Of a stretch of 64,000 bases of DNA, positions 48,101 through 58,600 are shown in pieces. The notes under the pieces are model-generated. The model worked only from the letters and a program-made list of their open reading frames with translations. It did no database searches and was not told the origin of the DNA. Each line of letters starts with the position of its first letter. Within the stretch, counting starts at the first letter, position 1. A program made the translations under genes and the position numbers. The stretch comes from Mimachlamys varia. Taxonomy: Eukaryota > Mollusca > Bivalvia > Pectinida > Pectinidae. Location: positions 33,423,426 to 33,487,425 of the forward strand of contig OX392534.1 of NCBI GenBank assembly GCA_947623455.1. Direction: 5' to 3'.

Positions 48101-49796
48101 CATAATGTTTCACTGTTTATTACATCCTCTCGACCTCCGAGATAAATTTGCTGAATGGTGAAATATTCTTCCATTACAGGGCCCAGTTGCCTTACGTATG
48201 GCCAAGATGGCAATCAGCAGAGGTACAGAGGTAAGTGTCCCACTAATCGGCCAAGACCTCTACCTTCTGACATCCTCGGGGTACATAAAATTCTGAATAT
48301 CATTTGATACTGCCCTAATGTAACCCAAACAAAATCTGTTGATGGTACCTACTATTAGTCTCTGACAATGGGCGGCAATCTACTGATAAGTCAGTCCTGG
48401 ACAGAAGTATCTAAAAACAGAGGGATTCCCTCTAACTTTTGGTTTGTACCTACTATTGGTCTCTGACGATGGGTGGCAATCTACTGATAAGTCAGTCCTG
48501 GACAGAAGTATTTAAAAACAGGGGGATTCCCTTTTACTTTTGGTTGTTACTGGTTGTTTCACATGACTATATAAAGTAGTATTCCATTAGGGCTATTCCA
48601 TAATTAATCATGCGGGGGAGGTGGGAGGCACCTGCATTAATATATTATGGATGGTGGGGTTAAAACCAAATCTGCATACTATATATTTCTTATATTAAAT
48701 CTCTTAATATTTGATGGGTGGTGGGGTCTCTGAAAAGTTTGTTCTAGAACAGCCCTTTATTAGTACTATCATTTGATGTAATGTAACTTCACAACACTTT
48801 GATCCCTTTGTTTGCTGTAAAATGTGGTTATCAGTCTGTCACAGGTATGGGAAATTATTTTTAGAAATCATCAACATCCTACAGCTGTGTATAATTTGTG
48901 TAATTTTCTGTTTAATAGTACAATGTATCTGAATATAATATCATCAATATACCCAGAGTATATAAGATGTTGTGTCATAGTTATCTCCCCTGATGTATAA
49001 CTTGAGCTTTTCTTTTGGTCACTGCTGTTTACATTTCTTACCCACTGACCAGTGACCTCGCTAGCAGTATGTCAGCGAAACTGTCTAGGTCCTTGGGTCG
49101 GAACGACTAACACAGACAGTTTCGCCGACATACTGCCAGTATGGTCACTGGTGACACTACTTATTTGGGAGTTACTTCCCCTTGTTCTAAATTCCTGCTA
49201 AATGAACCATTTTGGTGATATCCTCATGTTGATACATGTATGTATTAGATATATTTTGATATATGTTTTAATTATATTCTTGTTGTTGGTGTACATGTCG
49301 ACTATATTTTGATATGTGTTTTATGTATATTCTTGTTGTTGGTGTACAGGTCGACCTACACAGTGCCCTGTACTTTGAAGAGGCAGGTTACTCACAGGTG
49401 AGTAATGTTCTGTAAGATAATACATTTAATTATGCTTACTGTATGTTGTTCAATTGTCACCCCACTATATTTTCAACTTTCACAACATAGTTGTCCTGTG
49501 GTGAGCTATGCCAAAAAACATAAACAGTGCAGCTTATTATAATTAATTTTATATGAAAATATTGAAATGTTCATTTTTCTGCAATTTTATAAAGAAAAAA
49601 ATAAATCCTGCTAATTTGCGAGTTATCAAAGTAAAACTAGAAAAACATTGCACTCTTATTTCTGTGTTGTTTAGTGCCCACTAAATTAAGTGTGTAATAT
49701 ATACCTGGTCTTTTCTAGGTGATACCTACCAAGGACCGTCGTGAGGCAATGAAGGCATTTATAGAGAAGAGGAAGCCAAAGTTTGAAGGCCATTAG
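36186..49796 (+). CDS. Mitochondrial enoyl-CoA hydratase, AUH/ECHDC2 type
   Basis: Nine exons: 36186-36342, 37708-37775, 39028-39115, 39391-39570, 40202-40258, 41086-41273, 48180-48230, 49350-49397 and 49719-49796. All junctions are GT/AG with matching phase, giving 304 residues, a normal length. The N-terminus ([19 protein letters not shown]) is basic and hydroxylated, like a mitochondrial presequence. Crotonase signatures: [11 protein letters not shown] (59-69), the oxyanion loop FCAGADLKE (102-110), [13 protein letters not shown] (148-160) with the likely catalytic Glu154, [22 protein letters not shown] with the second Glu174 twenty residues on, and [24 protein letters not shown] at the C-terminus. 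AUH hydrates 3-methylglutaconyl-CoA in leucine breakdown; ECHDC2 is a close paralogue of poorly known role. Sequence alone does not separate them: [10 protein letters not shown] and QEILPQ lean to ECHDC2, [13 protein letters not shown] to AUH. Intron 6 (6.9 kb) hosts nested transposons. Confidence 0.95.
36988..37090. repeat. Inverted repeat in hydratase intron 1
   Basis: TCTGTTTGAAAATGGCCGC and GCGGCCATTTTCAAACAGA face each other across about 60 bp. GC content is higher than around it. No target repeat is seen. Confidence 0.55.
37466..37590 (+). mobile_element. SINE 3' fragment
   Basis: GCTGTGAGCACTGAAATGGC and the following body of the 3294-type SINE, in hydratase intron 1. Confidence 0.5.
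38045..38430 (+). mobile_element. Duplicated tRNA-derived SINE in hydratase intron 2
   Basis: Two tRNA-like units (near 38079 and 38325) contain AGGTAGCTCAG, and the second a perfect GGTTCGAATCC B box. Both sit between GAACTGGACTGGGTCGATCA and a TACTCCTGTTACA-like tail. The acceptor stem does not close. Confidence 0.6.
38726..38916. mobile_element. Palindromic MITE in hydratase intron 2
   Basis: The arms GGTTTCATCAACATTCCTTA and TTAAGGAACGTTGATGAAACC enclose repeated AAGTTAAGGAA motifs. A partial copy occurs at 34594. Confidence 0.7.
41257..41291 (+). repeat. Exon 6/intron 6 boundary, first copy of a tandem duplication
   Basis: The segment spanning the exon 6 end and its donor (ACTGCCACAG|GTAAAT) is repeated at 47254-47288 with four differences in about 36 bases. 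The Tigger element landed between the two copies. Confidence 0.75.
41524..42604. mobile_element. 1.08-kb TIR element, copy A, nested in the Tigger element
   Basis: The termini ATACCTGTCAAG and CTTGACAGGTAT are inverted, and the flanks are a perfect 8-bp direct repeat GTTGCCTC (41516-41523 and 42605-42612). The interior is non-coding. It has a palindrome AAACTGGAGATCTCCAGTTT near the left end and a small CAGTCAAACCTG hairpin at 41683. The 8-bp duplication fits hAT- or P-like transposition, but the superfamily is not settled. Confidence 0.85.
41683..41762. mobile_element. Miniature Tigger-like hairpin inside copy A
   Basis: CAGTCAAACCTGTCATATGTGACC faces its own inverted form (GGTCACATATGACAGG) and ends near CTTAATACAGGTTCAATA, a worn version of the right Tigger terminus. 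The same segment is present in copy B near 44886, so it entered before that family dispersed. Confidence 0.55.
43435..44070 (+). repeat. Roughly 90-bp minisatellite in the Tigger intron
   Basis: About seven or eight tandem copies of a unit containing ACAAGTTGGT, TGTTTTCA and GAGATTTTCATGTTTGATTT fill the intron between the two 5' transposase exons. Open frames through it are periodic artefacts. Confidence 0.8.
44736..45813. mobile_element. 1.08-kb TIR element, copy B, inserted in the transposase frame
   Basis: Nearly identical to copy A over its whole length and in the same orientation. It is flanked by 8-bp repeats CCAGAGCC and GCAGAGCC (one mismatch). Excising it rejoins the Tigger coding frame around [13 protein letters not shown]. 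The different target site shows an independent insertion. Confidence 0.85.
46285..46447 (+). repeat. Purine-rich short tandem repeat
   Basis: Repeats of GAGATGATAGAGAATGAAT-like units of about 17-18 bases directly follow the transposase stop codon. Confidence 0.7.
47254..47288 (+). repeat. Duplicated decoy 5' splice site of hydratase exon 6
   Basis: ACTGACACAG|GTAAATCATA matches the true exon 6 donor region and continues into the same TATATAAGTA. It is a potential decoy donor downstream in the intron. Confidence 0.7.
47417..47866. mobile_element. 450-bp Tigger-related MITE
   Basis: It begins CAGTCAAACCTACTC and ends TACAGGTTTGACTT, with TA on both sides. The ends are related to the full Tigger element 180 bp away, but the interior is short, non-coding and palindromic (AAGCAGCCACCTG, GGTGGCTGCTT-like). 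Confidence 0.75.
48343..48545 (+). repeat. Tandem duplication of about 110 bp in hydratase intron 7
   Basis: GGTACCTACTATTAGTCTCT through GGGATTCCCTCTAACTTTTG occurs twice with few differences. Confidence 0.7.
49050..49150. repeat. Inverted repeat in hydratase intron 7
   Basis: CAGTGACCTCGCTAGCAGTA, TGTCAGCGAAACTGTCT and their complements form a roughly 100-bp hairpin, probably a MITE. Confidence 0.55.
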
Positions 49797-50199
49797 TATG
49801 CATGTTGCATCTCTGTGTTCTTCTCCAGTGGTTGATTCAATAGTACATTTTGTTATATCCAGATGGTTGAAGTGTGTGATATCTCATCTCCAGATGGTTG
49901 AAATGCAAGATAACTCAACCTTGGGTGGTCAAGATGCGCGTCATCTCCACAATTAATGTTGTTAGTCAGCATGAATTGTAGAATGATCAAGTGTAGAATT
50001 GGGTACTGAAAACTGGTTTATTATGATGCTATTTCATGAAAGCGGTAAACATGATAAACAAATGTTTGTATGAATTGTTGATTTCAATTGAAATGACATT
50101 GAAATGTTTAGGACTCCTTTAGTACTAGGATCATGATACAAGAAAATTATTTCTGAACAAGATACGAACAAGAATGAGAGTTAAGATAAGATCAAGGTT

Positions 50200-50345
50200 A
50201 TTGTATAATTTGGTCGAGAAATTGTAGAACTTGATTGAGAAATTATGCATTTTAATTGAGAAATTGTAAAATTTGATTGCGAATTGTAAATTTTGATTGA
50301 GAAATTGAAAATTTTGATTGCGAATTGTAAATTTTGATTGAGGAT
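50200..50345 (+). repeat. AT-rich short tandem repeat in the hydratase 3' region
   Basis: Repeats of AATTGTAAATTTTGATTGAG-like units of about 21-23 bp. Confidence 0.6.
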
Positions 50346-50745
50346 TCAAGAACTGATAAGATTTTACAAAAAAAATGAAAATTTATGCAGTATAAACGAA
50401 TTTGTAAAATTTCGTTGCAAAATCATGACAATAATAAAATTATATTGGAAATATGTTCCTGCTAAATCCATATCAAATGAGTAAAAGACAATCAGTACTA
50501 ATAGAATTTTAAATTAGTTATTAAATATTAAGTCTGTAAAATTTGACTCCTATTGAAATGTCACTGCCAGTTATACTGCAGACGATGCCAGGTGCATTTA
50601 TCATTCCAGACTTTCAGTTGTCTACTGGGCCCACAAACCTGGTAATCCGTTATTGCAGTGCTATATGTGTGTGCTATGGTGTAACATTGTTACAAGAGAA
50701 TTCTAGTTTTATATTTAACCTGTGATATATTTAAGAAAAAAAATC

Positions 50746-50751
50746 AATAAA
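50746..50751 (+). terminator. Polyadenylation signal of the hydratase gene
   Basis: A canonical AATAAA lies 950 bases after the hydratase stop codon, at the end of an AT-rich 3' region and just before a MITE inserted at 50810. It is the best candidate for the 3' end of this transcript. Confidence 0.5.
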
Positions 50752-50809
50752 AATGTCAAATTATATTGATTCTTATTTTTTTCTATTATTCTTATGCCTG
50801 AAGCATTAA

Positions 50810-51134
50810 AGGCCCAATTTACGTAACGTAACTTCAGGGAAATTTTCATGATTCTGAAAAAAATCCAGTTGATAACCGTGCAAAAATAAGCCTAAAAAGA
50901 AGTAAACCTGAGCGGTAACTAACAAGAAACTCTTGACAAAATAATCCAAAGAATTGAAAATAGTCCAGGTGGGTCCCACTTCAACAACAAACCGAAGGTA
51001 GAAGACGGTGCTAAATGGATGCATGTTAACAAATAGTGTGTTTCAACTGCTGCTGTACCGGTAACCGAGAAGGAATTTATCTGGGATATTGCTAATATCA
51101 GTTAATCTTAACTAAATCTATAATATATTATAAG
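50810..51134. mobile_element. TTAA-flanked MITE, copy 4, reversed and truncated
   Basis: The family is in opposite orientation after TTAA at 50806. The far terminus is missing and a SINE starts at the break. Confidence 0.7.
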
Positions 51135-51136
51135 AC

Positions 51137-51462
51137 TCTTTCATATGCGTGTATGTAGGATAGGGGTATTCCACCCGAGGGGTCAGGTTTGACTCCCAGC
51201 ACTTGTGATGTATCCTTGAGCAAGGTACTTCACTCTGCTTTTCCCAGTTTACTCGGCTGTAAATGAGTATGTGGTTGGGCAGTGCTAGAAATTGTAGACT
51301 GCTAGCTGTGAGTGCCAAAATGGCAGCACCGGTTGTATGCTTCCCAGGGAGTTGAGAACGATATTGGCTAAGGCCCTATAACACCACGGATACAAATTTG
51401 TGAACCGCTTTGAGGCGACCTTCAAGTTGTGATAAAAGCTGTAAATAAGAACCTAGAATTAC
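51137..51462 (+). mobile_element. SINE-like repeat, copy 2
   Basis: Same family and orientation as the copy at 3294, from GGTTTGACTCCC to AAGAACCTAGAATTAC. It truncates the TTAA MITE at 50810. Confidence 0.7.
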
Positions 51463-51496
51463 ATTTGTAAGGAACAAGGCATCGCAAACGATACAA

Positions 51497-52298
51497 ATCC
51501 CCTCGCATGCTAACACATGAACTCTGACGCAAAATGGGGGTAGGGGTTATTGCAGGACATTGAAATAACATCAGTTGTCATTTGCACTGAACTGCAATAG
51601 ACATGGATGGGCTTATCATCAGGCATGGGCTCATTGCCAGATAAATATGGTATATATCGTTATGCATTCCACAGTATCTGGTTACGCATCACACTAGCAA
51701 CTTCATTTCCTGATAGTGATTATAATTATGTGTGTATCTAAATGCATATATAAGCATTCTCCTTTGTTCAGAAGGTTTAACTGGCATAGTAGTGCTGACA
51801 AAGATTTTCTATAAATAGTAACGGTGACCTTGACCTTGGCACCCTGAAACACGAACTCGTTCGAGGTATTAGCATGCTGGACCCATATATGAAGTTTGGT
51901 CAGGATCCATTTAAAAATGAAGTTGCAAGAGTTCTGACAAAGATTTTCTATAAATAGTAATGCTGACCTTGACCTTGGCACCCTGAAACAGGAACTCATT
52001 CGAGGTATTCCCATGCTGGACCCATATATGAAGTTTGGTCAGGATCCATTCAAAAATGAAGTTGCAAGAGTGCTGACAAAGATTTTCTATAAATAGTAAC
52101 GGTGACCATGACCTTCACCTTGGCACCCTGAAACACGAACTCGTTCGAGGTATAACCATGCTGGACCCATATAGGAAGTTTGGTCAGAATCCGTTCAAAA
52201 ATGAAGTCGCAAGAGCGCTGACAAAAAGTGAACATACACACTTATGTACGTACGAACGGAACACTATATCCCCTCCCCGACTTTCGTCGCGAGGGGAT
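51497..52298. mobile_element. TIR element with three internal 145-bp repeats
   Basis: The ends ATCCCCTCGC and GCGAGGGGAT are inverted. Inside, a unit of about 145 bp (GACAAAGATTTTCTATAAAT ... GGACCCATATATGAAGTTTG) is repeated three times between 51785 and 52215. It follows directly on a SINE. Confidence 0.6.
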
Positions 52299-52299
52299 A

Positions 52300-54460
52300 A
52301 TTATTCCTGAGATAATGTGTGTCTGGGTCTGGACAACTGTGTATACCAACAATATGGCCTGTAACTCTCCCTGGACGAGAATGCTGTACTCGACAGTGAA
52401 ATAACAAGTGAACAGCGATCACCTTATAGACTCTTTATTTAAATAGAATAAACACATTCTTTGTAGAGAAACAAAATGTAACAAAAATAATATGGAACTA
52501 CATTTAACAGTTTCTATGTACATGGAATATTGACAAACGACCACAGAAAATACCTGGTTAATTGCGACAAATGTCGACGCCCACTGATTCTGTCCATCAC
52601 ATACTCAATATGGTAATTGCACTTTTCAACGATTTTTGATTAATTCAGAAAATAACTGGTGATTGTGATTGGCACCGGTCACATTTTTACACACATTTTG
52701 TTGAATGTACTTCGATGTTTCTTTTCAATCCTTTATCACTTGGCTAAAGTGCAAGTAAACTGCATTTAAACTTGGAAAATGCCCTGAATCATTTCCAAGG
52801 GCTGCAATTTAACAGAATTAGAAATTGAGCTAGGAATACTGTTAAAGAAATTCAACACATGTTCATTTTCTTTTTTTTGAATTATTGCTTGTTTTTCTTT
52901 GCTTTTGATGTTTATAATATACAAGATACTGATGCAGTACTTGTAAAATATTGATCTTAATCTGACCAAAATTAAATTTCCTCTATGAGGATAAAAAATT
53001 TGAAGGCACAATCAAAGTAAACATTAAATGACAAATTGATGGCTTGGGTACTCGGTGCGTGTCCCAAAGTGTTCAGAGACACAAGGGACACTTGATAAGT
53101 TAAAGTATCCTAAAGTGTCAAATTATATCCTGAAGATACAACATGGAGTTATCCTGTGTCACGAGAGGCTGTGATACAATAAATGGGCATCATTCTGCAT
53201 ACGTGACACTTGTGGACATTCAGTGACTCATTAAGACTGAAATACAATCGCAAAGTTGCAAATACTCGACTGATACCACAAGTTAAATTGGACATCATCC
53301 AACACGGGACATACACACTGTAATATGTCGGTTAATTAAACTGACCACAGTCAAACAATGGTCATTATCTATATACATATCAAAACACAAACTCTCACAC
53401 TTACACACATTATCAATCATTTAAAGGCAGTTGCAATTATTATCATTATGAACTCAATCCTAGCTGATCCAAACATTATAGTGACCATGATCATAAACTC
53501 ACGATCTCAAATCTCGTGTCATGCATTTGTAAAAAAAGCACCTCCTCCAACCCACGAAAATCAAAGTACGAATTACGAAGATAATATTCTGACCGTTTCT
53601 TTTTATAAAAAACGTAAAAGAGCACTAGAAAGGTTTTCAAGAGTGATGTCCCCTGGCATGGGATTAATGCAGGTCTAATGCGGTACATCTTTGTGACCAA
53701 GGTCATCATGTTTGACCAAGGTCATCATGTTTATTCCTAAATGCTACACCTACAGCACCTTTGTGAAATTTAAAAGCACTTTGTCCATTTGTTTACAGTC
53801 AACACTAATCCAGACTCTTCAATTTCTTAAAGACAAAGTTTGTGCATCGAGAAAATCATCAAAAACAGAAAGAATTCACTTTACATTTCTTTTCAGCAGA
53901 CGGCTGAACATCAAGATTTTTAAGTCGTCAAGTTGGTTGACGATTTCTAACTTGGTTTCTTATATATTACAACGATGTTGATGAAAACAGTTCTTATACT
54001 AAATAATTGTCAATAATACAGAAGTATATGTAATTGATTTATATATTTTTTGAAAAAATAAACAGCATCATTTCATATTTCAAATAATTCTTCATATAAG
54101 CCATAATAATGTGATGATTAAATTATTGGTAAATATTTTGGTACATTTGATATTTAGCGAGATTAAATGATGCTACATGTAGTTTAATTCTGCTAGATCA
54201 CTAATGATAACACATTCACATGGATGGCTAAATTCATACATAAATATATATTATACGCACACTTTCCTCATAAATATACATCAATTTATTTATAATAATG
54301 ACAGAATAAAAAGGTCATTTGAAAATTACACTTGATTTATAAACTCATACACACACCCAAAATATCCAACAAACCCCAATTAATGTGTTTTCAAAATTTA
54401 AGACTTGAGAATATAGCGTCATTATTTAGCCAAGTCCCTCATATAACGAAAAAGTCAGAA
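52300..54460. other. Gene-free stretch, possibly 3' sequence of the PDZ gene
   Basis: No coding similarity. Several minus-strand AATAAA words (forward TTTATT, for example near 52436 and 53730) could end a long PDZ 3' UTR. Confidence 0.35.
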
Positions 54461-54464
54461 AGGA

Positions 54465-55056
54465 CTATATATGGTTTGGGCCTTTTTTGGCCCCCAAATT
54501 ATCAAATTTTGAAGCAGATTATTGAACTCTCAAATTAATGTATTTCAAATATGGAGTACATCGCTGATAAAACTGAAACAATAATTATTTGTTGTTTCAA
54601 CTCTGGTTGTCATGGAAACTATCTCAAATATGCATAAATTAGGGAAATTTGACCATTTAGTCTATTTTGGCCACTTTTTGGATAGTTTTTCTATTAGAAA
54701 CTATTGAGCGCATTCTTGAACAAACTTGATATCAAAAGAGAATATGTGGGCACTTATACCACATCTTCAGGAGAAATATAAACTTTGTTCAAGAATGCGC
54801 TCTATGGTTACTGTGTGAAAATCTATGTAGAAATTGACCAAAATAGACCAAATATTTACATTTGCATAATTTATGCATATTTCGGATGGTTACCATGGCA
54901 ACCATAGCACAAATAACAAATTAATATTATTACAATTGCATGAGGGATGTAATCTATATTTGAAATAATATTATTTGAGTGTTCAATAATGAAATTTAAA
55001 ATTTGATGGATTTGGGGGCCAAAAACAGGCAAAACCATACATAGTCCTTTGAATCG
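54465..55056. mobile_element. Long fold-back element
   Basis: AAAGGACTATATATGGTTTG and TTTTTTGGCCCCCAAATTA return inverted near 55010-55056. The inner arms (AAGAATGCGCTC, GAGCGCATTCTT) also pair. Open frames across it are not genes. Confidence 0.6.
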
Positions 55057-55620
55057 GTTGGGAAACTCGAATAAGTGTTCAATTTGTCAAAAAAAAAAAA
55101 AAAAAATCATCACAGTTTTGTACTGAAGTCCACATTTTCAGTCATTAGGGAAATAAATACACATGGAATTTGTTCTCGGCATGTTCAACGCACTTGGGCA
55201 GACACCAAGGTTATTATCATTGGTCAATAATTGGCTATAGGGTCAGCGGTCATCTTGAAATCACTTGACCACTCACAGTGGGACTTTCATTAAACATTGA
55301 CTGATAAGTAGCCGAAAGAACATAAGTTCCTGGTCATATTAATTCAATCAATGGAATCACACTGGGATAAAGGTTAGGAAAAGTTTGAGCACAGCATAAT
55401 GCCCCAATGTCAATAATTCATGTTAACATAACAAAATGAACGTAATTTACAAACTTGTTTGGAACACTTATTATTCTTTTGATTTATCTGGCACAAAAGG
55501 GAAGCTCTCCCACCTTCATAAGCTATCTTGAATTGTCAGTATGGCAGCATTTAATTCCAAGTATCAACCTCTAAGGGAACTATTGAAAAACTAAGTCCCG
55601 ATATTCCTTCTCCTAGGTAG

Positions 55621-58600
55621 CTACAGTTCCCAGTCGAGGTCACTATTATCCGGAGTCTGATACAAAGATAGACGCAGCGCGCGTTGTCGTTTCTCCACGC
55701 CCATCTGAATCGCCATTAAGATGTCTTGTTCGCGGCGAGAAATGCTACGCGAGCGACGTCGTGATCGTTGGGTGTGATGGGGAGACTGGGAACGTGATCG
55801 GACATAGCGTCGCACACCACCTCCCCAGACTACCTGTATGGCGTCGCGTCCATGGCTCCTACTTCGACGCTCAAACTGCGCAGCCCCCTGACTATCTGCT
55901 CTGGCTCGCATCTGGACATTAGGGGCTGTAATGAATTCCTTACGGTGGAAGAACTTCGGGGTAGGGTCTTCTTTAGGAGTGAGCATCCAGTTTCCATCCT
56001 TGGTGTTATTCTTCTTATTGTTTTGATTTGTTTTGTTTAAATTGCCTTCATTGTCTACGTCCATAGTTCCGAACGCCTGCGTGAACCTCTCCAGGTCCGT
56101 TTCTGGTTTGTCATGAAAGTTGTTGGATCTGCTTCTGTTTGGTGAACCACCTCTTCCCTTGGTGCTGCTGGAAGAATAAATTTACAAATTGTGATTATAT
56201 ATATAGAAATCGATATAAACTTTATTTATTTTACAACAACTATGAAACAAGTTATAAAACTTATATTAATCACTCTTGTTGGCCCGGATATTAGCGCACG
56301 AGGGGTCTTATTGTGGGAGGAAACCGGAGTACCCGGAGAAAACCCATGTAGTCGGACAGGTGACCCCAAACCTTTTCATGTCCGGACGGGGAATCAAACC
56401 CCGGCCGCCTTGGTGAAAGGTTAAAGTGCCACCCAAAAATTGTGATTCATCATTACATAGCAGATAAACAAAGCACAAGTATAAACAGCTAATCTTAATC
56501 TATATTGTGGTTTTATTTTCCCACAATAATTTGCAATTTGTTAATTTTGTTTTCTTGTGGAATCTCACTATTTCAGACCAGAAATCACCAGAATTTCACA
56601 TTTTGAAATCGTGGAGAATTTCTTCCATCTTGTCTTTTTGCCAAAATTAAATTAATTTGTTACAAAGAACAGTAACTGTTGTATCTGAATAATTTCACAC
56701 CATTTTTGTTGGTCAAGTTCGGGTCTTCGTTTGTAATATGGCCATGGAGATTCTCACACTTGACAGCTTTAAAGATTGCAAGCCTTTGCAAAGGTTCATT
56801 GCAATGCCTCTGTATTTCTATTACATTACTATATTGTTTCTACCAGACACCAACATGCAGCCTAATTGAAGATTTGAGAAAAGTAAGTCAATCCCATTGA
56901 GAAATACACCCTTACCTGACCTCAAAAACATGTACAGTACACCAATATTATCATTTCAGAGGATATTTTGTCAATAGGAATTGGTTGTTCCTGAATACAA
57001 GCCACTATCATTCCATATGCCCTCTGTGAAACTTAATAATGAAGAATCCTCATTTATTGTTGCCAAGCAACTTTATAGCCAATCACAAAGGCCGTTACTT
57101 TCATGCAACTTTATAGCCAATCACGAAAGCTGTTACTTCCACGAACAAATCAGCTGTCACATTACTTCATCCAACAATTACCTACCTGCTCGGACGCTCT
57201 CTGTTCCCAGGTCTCGGACTTCCAGCTTAAAGAGACAAATCACAGGACATTATAATCTGAGAGTTCCAGGAGCATAAATCCTTAACCTCACTACAGAAGT
57301 CTTAAGGACATATTATAAATGTATTTATACTGCTGTAATGTTTTACTCTATATATTCTAATAAACACCCTCTTACATTCAGTACTGATTAGAACCTGTGA
57401 AGAGTGTCTTTAACATGTTTTTCATAATTGTTGGATTTTTTCGGGTCAAAAAAGAACTTTTTTTAACGAAATGTGCCGTTTATTGAAAAGCTCTGACCAT
57501 TCAGTATAGCTAAGATTACGTAGTCATTTTTTTTCATAAAACACATGTACCACACAGGTACCACTGGTGGTACAACATTTTGTTCACCGTAGCTGAACAG
57601 ATTTGTATCATTATTTTTTTTTATGAAATAATTACAAACCCAGAAATGCTTTCAAAATTTAGAAATGTTTGGGTTTATTTTGCCCAACATGCATTAGAAT
57701 GATCAGGGATCCATAAGAAAATCAATAATTTTCTTCTTAAAATGTTATTAAAATTAATAAGAGATACTTAGATAATCAGGTTTTATTCTTCTTCTAGAGT
57801 GAACAAAAGCATTAGTGTTATTAAAGCATCATTGTAGTAAAGAATTGCATGCAGGACAACTTCTTCTAAAGAATCTTCTGGTTGTCTCCCCTGAATACTC
57901 CTCTGGTAGGTGGTGATCATGCATCTCTGAGTAAACTACATATTAATGAATTAATCTGAAGTGTAGTCTTTAAGTTTAGTGTAGCTACAAGAATTAGTTT
58001 AAATTCCTTATATATTAATTCATGCAGAAAATCTCCTTAAATCTATAATTCATGCAGATTAACCATCATGTATGAAGAGACTAGAGCATGCAATTCAACA
58101 TGTTATTTTTCATTCTATCTATGTCTTCCTAATTTGTAATATTTAGACTAGTTTTCCCAAACTTATCACTTATTCTGTTTCTCAGAAAAACAGTATACAG
58201 TACCATACATGTGTTTAAATCAATTTTTGCCTTTTTTACGAGAACACAATGGTATTTCCTAATGAAATGTTGTTTTTTTTGTACCATTCACCCCTGAAAT
58301 TTCATGATGGACTATTCCAACCTTTGAATTGGAAGGGTCTAAATGTGTTTTCAGGGATACATGAGTAAACAAGAAACACTTGATCCCTTAAGTTCTGGTT
58401 TAATATGCCATAAACTGCATCCAACTTATAAAGAAGTAACCTTGAAACAAAACTGTATATTTGTAAAATTCTTCCTGGTGAGTGATTGGATACCATCTTG
58501 ATGGTGTGTCAGTATTTTACGTGAATGTGTAATTATACAGTGTATATTGTTAAGTATGTCCGTGTTTGCCTGAAAATACAGAGAATTTCTAGTTCCAATT

